Of a DNA stretch of 61,876 bases, positions 10,364 through 22,188 are shown one piece after another. Source of the DNA: Eimeria necatrix. Taxonomy: Eukaryota > Apicomplexa > Conoidasida > Eucoccidiorida > Eimeriidae. The notes beneath the pieces were generated by a model. That model worked only from the letters and a program-made list of their open reading frames with translations. It had not been told where the DNA came from and did no database searches. How positions within the stretch are numbered: the first letter of the stretch is position 1; each line of letters starts with the position of its first letter. The translations under genes and the position numbers were made by a program. The DNA is taken from contig NW_013654978.1 in the NCBI RefSeq assembly GCF_000499385.1, positions 7,844 to 69,719 on the forward strand, written 5' to 3'.

Positions 10364-13300
10364 TTGCAAGGCAGGTGCTTCTACGAAGTAAATACAACGT
10401 GGAAAAATTATGGAACCTCGTATCGCATGGTGACAGCACAAAATATATGAAAAGCTTAACGCTTATAGCAGCCAGCTGCTGCTTGGCTGCCTCTAGCTCT
10501 TATACCCCGCTACCACCACTGTCCCCGAAGGGGACCCCGTGATGGTTTCGCATGTTCCATTAAACATTTGTCGTGGAATGCCAGTATTTTCAACATTTCT
10601 GCTATTTTATATAGCCGATGCAAATGTCTGGGCCCTTTGCCATCATCAGTTGGTTGTAGTTTCGCTTCTGGCTTTTTTGAAGCACTTGTGACGTTCAGTC
10701 ACTCGTGGAGGAATAAGCGTTCCACGCAATTTTTTCCGAAACTTGCTGCCACCAACACTTGCCTACAAGATAAATTTAGAATTCAAGAACTGTCGTAAAT
10801 ATGTTGACGCGGTTATCCATAGAATTCGGCCTTGGCGTGGGCAGAGCTGAGACTAGTTCCTTGTGACCTGTGGGGTTGAAGTTCTGAAGCCTTCCCCACA
10901 GTAGTTCTTGCAGAGCTATGCTTCGTGCACTCTGTCTGTTTAACTTATTTATTTCTGACCTAAGTGATAGTGCCAAGTGACACTAGAAGGACTTGGTGAC
11001 GAGTCATATCCTCATGTGATGCGGCGACACCTGCGTTCTCTTGTCATGTAGGGTGTCTTCGAAAGTGTAAAGCCTGGTGACTTTACATTTGCACTCATTT
11101 GCGGATTCATATCTTGTGCTAAGCCTCTACTTTAAAGCCTTCTCAGCGGCTTCTCACTCACACTCAAGGAAGGCGCCTAGGAGCCTCCTAGAATGCACTT
11201 AAGCAAAAACTTTGCTCAGCGTGAGCGCAAAATTGAAGGGAGATGCAGAAGTCAGTTGCGTTTGATTCACATAAGTGCATTTCACTTGAGTGTCTTAGTG
11301 CAGAAAGTACTGTCGCGGACACTGTCGCGCAAGACACCATGGGTGCCGTTCGGGGCATTAAGTCCCTGAATTACAGCAATGAATTTTTTAAGTCATTCAA
11401 GAGCCTGGCCAGCCTTGCCAAGCACAGTATGGTCCATTCTGCCAGGGGTCGAATATAGTGCTCTGCCGGCGACCTCTGCAGTATGCTCCGGGTTCAAAGA
11501 GTTGAAGAGAATGTGTAGCGAAAATTTCCTTTGCAGAGCATCGCCCTGAGGTGACCCGAGAGCGCAGTTCTACTTTTCAGTATCCTTGAAAATGCTTTTC
11601 CCAAATTAGTCACTCGTCATACTTAAGCATTTGTACGTTTTTGAGAAGAGCTGGAAAGACACAATATCAGCCGATTACGAAAACCGAGTAGATTCCATGC
11701 CCGGTTTTATACACTACAAAAAGAAGTCGTTCTGGAAGTCTTTAAACCACTGTACATCCCCACTTGAAGATAGCAGCCCGTATCCAGTTCACTTTTGGAC
11801 CTTGAGACAGTGTGCATCCCCAAAGAACGGCCTGCATCCCCTCAGCTGCCGCGTCTCAAGAGCACCTGGAGAATCCATACCAAAGATGTCCAGAAAACGC
11901 CGTCCAAGCGGGGAGCCAGCAGCCCACAGCAAACCATGTATTAGAGCCAACCAAAAAGCCTAACTCTAGAAGCATGAGAGATTACAGAGGTAACAAGACC
12001 ATACGGCAGCTTTTCCCCTTCTGCACAGGCCGCGGTGCAGCTGTTGACCAGATAAATCTCATTCAAAAAATGGCAGCCAAAACTGAAGACCTAGGGAAAA
12101 GCCAGTAGCAAAAGGGTTTAGGGAGGGCAGTTTTAAAGCCCATTAGTACCCAGAACACCTGTGATACATTGCGCTTCTAGAACCGAGTGTACGGCCCTTT
12201 ATCTACGCGGGCACAAAGTGGCTCCTACGTGTCCTCTGTAGCAAGCTGGCCTAAAAGCTATCCTCCAGCTTCCCCGAGAGTGCACTTGAAGCCACTGTTT
12301 GCACAAGGTCTCATTTGACAAAGCTGACAAAGAACGGAAGCGTTCCCTTCTGTTCAACTTCAAATGAAAGGACCTAAGTAGCAAAAATACATTTTACATC
12401 AGTCCCAGCGACTGCTGTTGCAACCCGCGGTTGAGGTCCCAGCATAAAGTAACAAGTGTCTTCCCGTTGGTTGAAGACACAGCGCCTCATCCCCCTCATG
12501 TGCAAGTGTTACAGCACTTCCCCCCATGCATCACGTAGTAAAATTTGACCCACTAGTACAGCTCGTTAAACTTCCTTCATGGGTGAGCATGCTAGAAAGT
12601 ACCATTACTTTTAGTGCTATTTTAACATCTGCTCCTAATTCCCTGTGGACCACAGAGTCTCTCCTGCACTGCTGCAGCCCGCCATTCACGTCTTGAGAAA
12701 AGCGGAATACGGACACGCTTAACTTGATTTTGTGAACCTTGTAAAGGCGCAACACCCAGAAACTGTCAAAACCAGTGGTGCAAGCAGCACCTGCCTCGAC
12801 TCCTTTGCCTCCCTTTAGCGCGTCCCTGATGTCATCTTTTTAGTGACTGAGACTGCAACTTCTTACCCGTGTTGTCCTCGTGTATTATAGGGCGCTTGCA
12901 GCTGTTTTGGCATGCGGTCAAACCAGCCCGTTGAGCAAACCACTGAAGTGCTATGAACTGCCGTTGCCCATACGCCAATTAGAAACTGTGAATTACGGTG
13001 TATGATTCTCTTGTGAACAGAAGGGCTATTATTACTATTAAAACGATCCATTCATTGGGATATTGGCAGCCAAGGTGGTTCGCCGTGTTGAAAGTTAACG
13101 AGTGTCGGGCAATTGAACAGGCGCTGGTTCACAATCAAGACAGAAGCACGGCAGTGGCTGATGATGATAGCGACGAAAATGCTATTATTAGCAGAAGTCT
13201 GAAATATGAAACTGAAATATCGATGAAGTCAAGGATATGTTGCACTTCGCATGCAGGAACCGCTTGCCAGCAGCGTTGACCAGTGGCTCAACGCCTCGTG

Positions 13301-13905
13301 TTTGCGAGTCAAGTTTGGGCAGTCAAACCAGAAAAGGCAACAGATTCGATCTTGCATATTTCTCCCCATAACGGTGCAGAATCATACATTTTTCTAAATG
13401 CTTGAAGTCTTCACCTGTACTAAGACGATATTTCATGGTTTGCAGTTGAGCTTCGAGCCTGTGGCTCCCTGGTCGTGCTCCCTTTTCGAATAATTGAGGT
13501 GCTTCGGTATTGTACTTTTTCAAACAAAGGTTTATACACAGTGGATTACTGAATTGGGAGTGGTAATAGTCACTGGTTGATTCAGGCCCTCCGCGCCATT
13601 CATCCCTTGCGCTACCGGCAAGCATAGGTATCTGTTGCGTCTCTCGTGGTAGCAGAGGCCTTAAAGCTCCGCACGGGCGGATAGAAATGTAGTGCGCTGC
13701 TCTTGAGTGTGCATCAGCATCTGCTTCCTGCTGCAGCCAGGCCAGAAGGAGTGTAGTGTGGCTTCCAAGAGGACGGGTCTTGCTGGCTCGCTCCTCACTA
13801 CTGATTGACCGCTTTGGGGTCAATGCTGCACATGGTATACGGAACGTGGATGGTGGAAAGAAAACAGTACATCTTGAAGGCAAGCGGCCCACGGGACACA
13901 GCAAG
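10364..13905. other. No gene recognised
   Basis: No recognisable protein, RNA gene or repeat. A minus-strand ORF at 13323-13904 is open for 193 codons but lacks an ATG near its start and shows no motif, so it is not called. Confidence 0.45.
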
Positions 13906-14181
13906 ATGAGTCTTCCGGTGTCAAACTATGGTGTTCTTGGGGAACGCATTTTGTGGCCTGCGGGTTTCGTTGCGCTGCAGAGGATGCCTGGTGAGGACAC
14001 TGACGATACATATGTTTTCATGTGTAGTGACAAGAGCCACGCACATGTAGTAGGGGATAAAATATTGTGGGTATTGAGGATGCGGGCTGATATGCAAGAG
14101 CTGCGCAGTTTTGGGCATTCGGTTCCTGTCTTTGACAGTACAGTAACACTCCTGGGGCTGGATTGGAGATTGCTCCACTAG
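13906..14181 (+). other. Possible 5' coding segment of the pseudokinase gene, weakly FYRN-like
   Basis: ATG 13906 (GCAAGATGAG) opens a frame reading VSNYGVLGERILWPAGFVAL, then ...TYVFMC. The pattern LG..I-WP-GF.......Y.C resembles an FYRN (F/Y-rich N-terminal) motif. Only part of this ORF would be exonic; donors lie near 13990 and 14045. Whether it joins the exon at 14239 is not shown, and the domain resemblance is weak. Confidence 0.25.
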
Positions 14182-14238
14182 GTTTAAGGAGAGATGCAGA
14201 GCCAGCTTTTTGCGTTTTTGCCTGGCAATGTTTATCAG

Positions 14239-17200
14239 GCAGCGCAGCCCACGGCGAAACATGGTTGATAAAAAACGACGTAAACGCTCAAAAAGAAGAG
14301 CTAGCAAAGCGCAAGTAAGGAAGCCGATTGGACTTACATTGCACAGTGTCGGACATCTGTACCAAGACTATGGTTTTACTGCATCAGAGACGAATTTGCT
14401 GATCGAGCACAATGGGGCCTGTGCTGCTGCAGAGCAAAGCTCGAGGAAGCAGTTGCCCGCCTCGATCTCGGCATCTACCAAGCCGCTCAAGACATGGAAG
14501 AGGAGCAAGAAGAAGCATTCGAAGACGATGAACACTATGATGATGAAATGGACTACGCAGAGAGATTTGACCCCCATGACAGGTAATTACAGCGGAAAGT
14601 TCGTGAAGTGGGGGCTGACTGACTGAGGCGGAATAGGCTTCGTAGAAGCGCTGGTTGCTGTTGGCGTCGGGCGTAGTAAACTTGGAAAGTTACTGGATAA
14701 TGTTATGCATAGGCGTTGTGGCAGTGTGGAAAATAAGGGAATGCCTTCAGTGCAGTCGCTTCTTTGAATTCCATTCTCGAGGCATACCTCAGCGGAATGT
14801 ACACAACTGGTGCTATGTGTGCCTTCAAAGAGAGGACCCGGAAGTGCTTTTGGAAGAAAGGCAGCAGCTCAAGACAGATATCGAAGATCAACTAGAGGAG
14901 GTGGGTAGAGACGTTGTTGTGTTTTAGTACATTGGCTTTCGTTTCCCGTTTGCCGGCGTACTACTTGAGAACCGAAGAAACAGAAAGCGGCAGACTGCAA
15001 AGTAGCAGTAGTATGATTTCTTGTACCAGTCATCTGTTAGCAGTTTGCGTTTGCGAGCACAGAAATAGGCTTTGCGCCGCAGTGCTGCATAGGTAGCATG
15101 TCAGAACCTGCCTAAGCTTTTTTAACTTTTTTGGTGCCTAGGTCGAGAAGAAGCTAAAGGAGCTTGAGTCAAGCAACCTTAATTTCACCTGGGAACGCCG
15201 TGAGCTTCCGATCGCAGTAAGCTAGAGTTTACTCACTGCTGTGCAGAGCAGCAGCTTGCATGGCGGTTAGTGAAAATTTGAGGTGCTGTGTTTGCAGTGT
15301 AAATTCGAGCTGCCGAATATTATGGATCAGCTTTCCGTGGAAACGCGTTATGGAGCGCTGTGTGATGCATGGTGCTTTACGTGACTTTCACTCATTGAAC
15401 AAGGCCATACTTACGTTGTTGACTACTCTACCTCTTGCACAGTAGCAGCTTTGCGCCTATCCAGCTCCTTTTGTCACTTGTTCTGTAGTATTGGAACCTC
15501 AACAGACCGCTACAAGCGTTCTTCTTAGGGCCCACGTAGACCATATAGCTGTAGGATTTTGGGTTTAGTGCCAACAAGTACGGTTGTGTTTGGCATGGCC
15601 TTATGTCGGCTATATCGTTACTGGGGGTTCCCTCAGAGCTACCTGATGTGCGCCTTGGCGCATCTGCAGCTTCGGAGGCTTGATAAACCGTGGGAGGACT
15701 TCAGCCACGACTTGCTCGTCCAGGCTCATTTAGAGGCACAAGCCATGGCAATTGCAGAAAAGGAACGTCTCGAGCAGGAAGCCAAAAAAGCAGCAAAGAA
15801 AGGTATGTAGCAGCTGCCTAGGCATATTGTCTACGAGTGAGGCCCGAATATGTTTACCATGTCATGCCTTTTGGCAGTGTAGGCTGGATGGTCTGTGTTC
15901 ACTGCCGTAAATACGTGAACAGGTTGTTCGTCAACTGCAACATAACTTTCGAAGAAGTACTTGGCGGCATAGCTCAATTTGGTCTTCGCACTACTTTGCT
16001 GTTGCCTTACGTTGTGTTTTCAGGCAAGAAAGTTGCAGCACCGAAAATGGCGCCTAAAATACGTGACGTGCCGACAGTCTTTTGCGCGAAAGTTGTAAGA
16101 CCTTTACATGCTGACCACACCAATAGTCTTCTATTTTTTAGCACATGCTATGCAACCAGAGTAAAGCTTTTGGACATTTTTATGCGGCTTACTGAGCTGA
16201 TAAGCATGGCCTAAACTGGCTTGTCTTTGTCTCGCATATGTGGGAAGCTTTTATAGTGACTGTGTCAGATGGATCCGGGGCTGGCCGTAGCTGCAGACGG
16301 ACGTGTCTTCTACCGGAGTGATGCGGCCTACGACGATGCAGCTGCAAATGCGCTCGTCAAGGAAACTGAGGTGTTTATGAGGTTCTGTTGGCGGTACATC
16401 GTGGAAAAGGGAAAATTCAACTTTGAACAAGTGGGATTGCTGCCGGTGGTTCACACTGCCACTGTGAGCCGCACACATAGCAGTTCAAAGACTATGTCTG
16501 GTGCGGCCATTATCACGTGAGCCAACGTATAGCGCATGCTATGCCTGTAGACGGCACTGCAGTTGAGAACTGAGTGGAGCACGTAACTTTTCCCTAGTGA
16601 GCTTTATTTTAGCAGTTTGCTAGTGCGCAAATAACGGGCATGATTTGCTGCAAAGAGCAGGTATGATTTACCGTAACCGTGTCGTTGTCAGCCACTTGGG
16701 GAGTGTACCATTAATGCTGCAGGCCGTTCATGCAAAATGGCAGCGTTGGTGCGGTGATGAAGTCTCTAGCTGGAAAAAGGAACACATACGCGTACGAAGC
16801 GGATCTCCTGCTGGCGAATGCAAGGAACCTAGTTTCATGGTACGGTAAACACTGCAAGTTATTTTCTGCTTGGAAGCGCCAGATGTCTTGAGCGCAACTT
16901 AACGCAGCACATTTAGTACACCCGTCGCGCAGCGTCAAGAAAAGGGGGTGGCATGGCGTTGCGCTGCAGCATGGCTTTCTTGGAGCACTACGGAGTGTAT
17001 CACGGCAACATTCACCCATACAACATTATGGTTTCAGACGACGGATTTCGTCTCCTTATTGGCGATTTCGTCCCCCCAAGTACGTAAACCATCCTTGTTT
17101 TTAAACTACTAGCATTGTCTATATGTCACTCCGATTAAGACAGCATGCCGCCCCTTCACGCCGTCCGGTATTGTAATCACCTTGCGGATTTACCCAGGCG

Positions 17201-18451
17201 AGTTCAAACGATGGCTTGTACAAGTGGCGAAGGGATTAGCCGCTGTTCCCCCTTACTGCTCTCCCGAATACTACACTGCATTGTATGAGCGGCGGATACA
17301 GCGGCCATCTGTCTACGTGGACACGCTGTCTCCTCATAAACATGACGTGTTCTGTCTAGGCCTTGTCATTCTGCAGCTGGCCACATTACAGAATGTGACG
17401 GTGAGGTTTCATTTTTAAGTCTCATTATTACCGCACAGTGAGCATATGGAGTGAACCATTCGGTCTTTTCGTATGTAGACATTCACGGAGAGCGCTTATT
17501 GCCTGGACACCGGAACCCTTTGCAGTCTCGTCCGTTTGTTGAATCTCCTAAATGCCTTGTTCAAGGTGTTCCTTACATTGGTGCTTTAGCGTGGTTTACT
17601 TGCTGCTTCCTCCAGGTAGGGCCGACGCAGCGAGTGCAAACGTGTGTGTGTGTGTGTGCGCGTGTACTGCGCTGTCCGTCTCTGCGCAGATATACCGCGA
17701 TAAGCCGAAGAAGCTTACAGCAGCACTGGAGAAACTGAAGAATAGCGATTCACCAGCAGCCCCAGGTATAACAGCTGATAACTGCAGGAACTATGAGCAG
17801 CTATTAGTGCGGTGATTCTGAAGCCCTGCAGTTGGGCAAAAATCATTTACGTAGCATTGCCCTTCGGAGGACAGTTACGATGGCTTGTTCTGTTTGAGTT
17901 CGTTTGTATCCTCTTCACATGCCACTCTATAGTGTTCTTGCATGGCTTTTTTCTTGTTTACATTTGCCTTGTATATAGATCTGGCCTCACTACTCAGTCG
18001 GATGCTAACAATGAACCCTACAGAAAGGCCATTCTTTAAGGACCTGGTGGTGCGTCACTGTAGTAGTTCATCTACCCACATTTCGCTAATCCTGAACAAT
18101 TGTTTCGTTAGAAAAGCGCATGCACTACTAAACAGGAATTCAGTGCTCCCCTCATCTCAGTGGCGGAGCGCATGACTTAACGCTAGCCGCAGTTGGCGAC
18201 TACACAAACTGTAGTCTGAAGTTCGTTGGATAGCCATTTTCCACTGTGGCATGCTACAGGATGCTCAAGACCGCTGGGCTCTTCAAGCATCGGAGTGGGT
18301 TCGTGGAGCCGCCGAACTTCTAGGTTTCGGGAAACCACCGGCCGAAGAGTTATACTTAAACAAGTCCCTGACTCCACCAGGAATGGGGACGCAGACTCGC
18401 CCACCTACACCGAAGAAGAAGAATGAGTCATCCACCTGCAATGTGATGTGA
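14239..18451 (+). CDS. Multi-exon protein with basic/acidic N-terminus and C-terminal pseudokinase domain
   Basis: Visible exons: 14239-14314 (basic, KKRRKRSKRRASKAQ), 14440-14582 (acidic), 14738-14900 (C..C...C..C pattern ECLQCSRFF...WCYVC), 15142-15216, 15298-15359, 15639-15802 (helical, charged), 16024-16094, 16269-16445, 16723-16839, 16970-17079, 17198-17400, 17690-17765, 17979-18049, 18260-18451 (stop). Phases agree at nearly all junctions; one exon is probably missing between 16445 and 16723. Kinase landmarks in order are hinge PFMQNGSV, catalytic loop YHGNIHPYNIMV, LLIGDFVPP, PPYCSPEYY (APE region), DVFCLGLVIL (subdomain IX) and MLTMNPTERPFF (subdomain XI). HRD is HGN and DFG is DFV, so catalytic Asp and Gly are lost. 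I infer a pseudokinase, probably a scaffold or regulator. The glycine loop and VAIK lysine were not found. The basic stretch could be a nuclear signal. Start uncertain. Confidence 0.72.
17643..17662 (+). repeat. GT microsatellite inside a pseudokinase intron
   Basis: A (GT)n run followed by GC/GT, about 20 bp, upstream of the acceptor of the exon at 17690. Confidence 0.9.
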
Positions 18452-19070
18452 CCTGGGTGCACAGCCACATATGAGGCTCTTCTTGTATAGAGCTGCAGTA
18501 TCTTAGTACTGCAGCCTGCTCGTAAACATCTGTATATTTCTAAACCAGGTGTAGGCGCTAGCAACAGGGGGAACCCCCTTAGGCGGATCCTCTCCAATGT
18601 ACGTATGTGGTGTACTATGCGGGTTCCTTAGTACACAGAGAATGGCATTAAGCTGGTATGTGCTGCACAGCGAGCAGATGGGGCGAAGCAGAACTGGCAC
18701 AATTTATTTGATCTGTACAGTTATTGTGGTCGCCAGGAAGCATTTCCTGTGAGGGCTATCATTCCTTACTGGGTAGACGGTAACAAATGTAAAGCAGCAA
18801 GTATACGCCCGCTATGGCATCTGTGGAGCTTCACGCGCCGCACAGGGCGCCCCACGAAGTTGTACTGAGCATGCAGATTCTATCCGCTTGGGCTCTGGAT
18901 CATAAGCTGCACCCATATTGAGAGCACAATACGCGGACTACCAATATGTTGAGAACAACTGGGAATTCTCAGTTTACAGAGACTTGGGTGACCGTGAAGT
19001 GCATGTTTTACGCTGGAACGGCGTGTTTACCGCCTTCTCAGTGCTTCTTCGGTTCACCCCGGCTGCTAAA
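18452..19070. other. Intergenic between two convergent genes
   Basis: It lies between the stop of the plus-strand pseudokinase gene and the stop of the minus-strand methyltransferase gene. It should hold both 3' UTRs and polyadenylation sites. No additional gene seen. Confidence 0.55.
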
Positions 19071-22000
19071 TTACACACCTGCACACTGTTGCCCACATGC
19101 TGCATCGATCTCCCGTCCGAAGTAGTTTCTGTAGACACACCTCACACGGCATTCACATGGAATAATTTCGGGAAACATCAGCGAGAAGGCGTAGCCCTGC
19201 CACTTGTGGTGGTTACATATAAACATATATTATAGATTGTTCAAGCTTATGTCGTTTTGTAGACTGGGTCGTGTTGCAGCAGGATTACAAAGCAGTAGAA
19301 TACATACGCATTTCAGGGCTTCAACCGGGTGCGCATAGCGGCACACCAAAGGCGCCGTCACATTTCAACTGCTTGCGCTGATTTGTGGCATCTTACGAAC
19401 TCCCTGTTAGGTCTAGCGAAGGCAACAGCATCTCAAGAACTAGCAGTAACCGTCGCGCAACTCACCTACGGGAATGTGAGATGTGAGCATTGTCGAGGAC
19501 ATCCTATGGAAACCATAATCGCAGCTGATGTGTTTACACTGCGCGGTGCGTAGTGACCATTGAGCTTCGAAACCCCCACGCATGGAATTTGTAAACCCGG
19601 AAGTGTTGGACTAGCGCATACCTCGAACAGACGGAGATGTCTATCGTCAGACCGCTGCAGCGACGTAGATACCCCTTTCGCTGCATTCAACAAATGTGCA
19701 TCACTTGTCACTGGGCACGTCCCCAGCACGATCTCCAAACACACATCTACGTATATCACGACCACAACCTTTATTATCTGTCCTCGCTAGAAGAGCAATC
19801 AAGGCCTACCTTCGTTGTATTCGATTAATGATACGTGGTACAAATGTCTAGTTTCTCGTCGGCGACTCCTGATAAGAGCCGCAAGGGCCTTTGCGTGTTC
19901 GACGGAGTCGTTGACGCCTGAAACGTTAGTATCTCACAGGCTACACAATTAAAGACTGGCCCGTGGGAACACCCTACACCTGTCAGGTCGGACACTTAGA
20001 AGTAACGACGTGCGGCAAGCCTAAATACTTGTCGAGCACAACGAGCACTTGAAAGAATTTGGAGGAAGGATGCGCTCCACATTTTGGGGATCGAGGGGAC
20101 TGCAATGGCGAACAACGAATAATCTCGTGTGAGCCCCCTTCCCTTAGTTCCGGATACTTGCCTTGAAGCAGTAAGTATGCAATCCAAACACGACGGCCCG
20201 TCAAGCCAATGCGCTCGTCGAGCAGAGTGAATACTTCCGGAAATGGGTACATGCGGTTAGCGGGCACCTGAGCAATACGCAGAAGTCAGCAGTGTCCATT
20301 CGGTTTACCTAGGTTTATAAAATGTGCAACTCGTGACATGAAATACCTGAAAGAACAAACTTCGCTGGCAGCCTCATTAACTTCGCAAGAGTACATAGGT
20401 GCTGTGTTCTCTAGATGCGTCACAAGGTCCACGTTCCTGGCTCTGTTTGATAGTAACTTGCTTATTTTCAAACAGCTGATGGAGAAAGTGCCCTAAATGT
20501 GTTGCACTGCAGACGCACCAAGATATTGCGCTCTTCCGCAAAGGGGGAGTGGAGAGAAAATGCCAAGTTAACCTAGCAAGCAAAGGGCTCAGGGGAACGC
20601 CTCATTGCGTACAGAAAGGAGATGCGCAAGTAAACATGCAGGACGTCGGCCTTGAACAAACGACCAAGTTCTCGAAAAACTCTTCCTTTGCTGTTGTAGA
20701 ATTCAAGCTAAGTCACGAAGAGATCAGTGATATGTCTACCATTTGCATCTCCGCCGCTACCGCACGGCGGAGATAGGCTACTCCGCTACGGTACTTCCTA
20801 CATCGCACCTGTGGGTGTTGCTCATTGAGCTTCTTTATGCCTGGAAGGACGCCTGAAGTGGAAATGTTCAAACGCCGTGCCGAAATGCCAAATGCTCTGG
20901 AGTCTGTTAGTAGTTTGAGGGTCTCGAAGACACGAGGGTTTGCAAGAGGCTCCCCCATGCCTGCACCACCAGCGACAAGTTCATTCCACTTCCTGGCTAA
21001 GCAGCAGTGGACAGCAGGCACCTTTACCATACTTCAAGTAATTAGCGTGCACACGACACATACGAAGCATACACACGCATGCACCTATATCTGAGCGCAT
21101 CATAATACTTGCTCCTTGGTATTTCGACTGCCACACCATTGTCTGCAAAAGGCTGGGTTCACTTATGGAGTACAGGTGCTAGTCTATCTATTCCGCATAC
21201 GTCGATTTCCAGTCCCTAAACTCCTCATATGTGACATACCCATGAAAGATATAGAGTCAGCTCGTATCCCATTCGCCTGGAAGTAAAGCACCTGGTCAGA
21301 GATTTCGTCAACACTCAGCTGCCGTTTAAGGCCAACCTTCCCTTCAAAAAAATACATGAACAAGAACGGGAATTGTGACATTTTGGCTTACTCACACTTT
21401 AACTTCGCGAAAATCCTAGCGCAGCAACAAATGGGGGAGAGTTGTTGGAGCATGTGCCTATTGCAGCTCGGAAAAAAGTTCCCACAGAGTGCTAGCCTGG
21501 AAGTTGAGAGCAGCAGGCGCTGAACATCATGCCTACCAGTGGCACAAAAGCTGCAGTTGAAAGAGCACCCAGCCTGAGAAAAACACGACAGCTCTATGGA
21601 AACGATGATTAAATTCATCCAGACTGTTGTGTAGCGCGGTCCGCATCATGCTCCAGTGCTTCAATGCCCCCATATTTCTTGCTCAAATACAGCGACTGCA
21701 TTCTATAAAGGTAAGCACACAACAGCTATCCATAAAGCCATTCTCTGCCTGAATTGCAGGGAGCAAATGCGGAAATTGAAGACAATACCCAGCATACCCA
21801 GCTCCAGAAAAGTGCCCACCTGCGAAGATATGCAGAGGGAAGTGTGGGAGGCAAACTTCAGTGCAACAGCTTCGATTCTAACTCCGTCTTTGCACTCAAA
21901 AAGTATTTTTCTTGCCCGAGGTGCCTCAGCGATAGAGACACATTTCAGCGTTAACAAATCGGGACCGAAGTGTGTCTCAATCGCATTTTTCGCCTGAGTG

Positions 22001-22188
22001 CCGAGTGCCTTCAAGTCAGCCACGGTGGTTTTGCCAGCATATAACTGGCGAGTTAACTGCTCTAACCGGTACTTAGGGGCCCCGGCCTTCAATAGCACGT
22101 CCTTCAGCAAAACCAAGCGCCGAGAAAACTCCATAGACGAACAGAGCAGAGGTTCCAAGTTGCACTCAGGCGAAAATGGGACCCCCAT
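19071..22188 (-). CDS. cfr-like: Radical-SAM adenosine methyltransferase, RlmN/Cfr superfamily, Cfr-like
   Basis: Minus-strand exons: 22188-21820 (ATG), 21573-21537, 21341-21240, 20960-20809, 20572-20519, 20267-20162, 19917-19810, 19710-19622, a candidate microexon about 19368-19326, and 19128-19071 (TAA). All joins except those of the microexon keep frame, giving about 370 residues; E. coli RlmN has 384. Motifs in order: [13 protein letters not shown] (CX3CX2C, binds the [4Fe-4S] cluster with SAM), [48 protein letters not shown], and REIDAACGQ with the Cys that forms the methyl/tRNA-like intermediate. The family methylates A2503 of 23S rRNA (RlmN C2, Cfr C8). In an apicomplexan the likely substrate is apicoplast or mitochondrial rRNA; no clear targeting peptide is visible. 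Wording such as [19 protein letters not shown] and [10 protein letters not shown] resembles Cfr more than RlmN. One donor is GC. Confidence 0.88.
20156..20161 (-). other. GC splice donor (AAG|GCAAGT) in the methyltransferase gene
   Basis: Using GC here gives LLLQ-G-VNDS in frame with the exon ending at 19917. The nearby GT alternative shifts the frame and destroys the conserved GVNDS motif. Confidence 0.85.
21537..21573 (-). other. 37-nt microexon carrying the iron-sulfur cysteine motif
   Basis: The acceptor TTCTCAG precedes 21573 and the donor GTAGGC follows 21537. The exon encodes [12 protein letters not shown] plus one base, i.e. the whole CX3CX2C motif of the radical-SAM enzyme. Joining to the flanking exons restores [24 protein letters not shown] in frame. 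Confidence 0.85.

Noticed and set aside
13323..13904. 193-codon minus-strand ORF
   Set aside because: No ATG near its 5' end, no recognisable motif, and it overlaps a plus-strand segment that may belong to the pseudokinase gene.
18918..19235. Plus-strand ORF over 19071-19128
   Set aside because: It is the antisense of the last exon of the methyltransferase, whose conserved EIDAACGQ motif fixes the minus strand.
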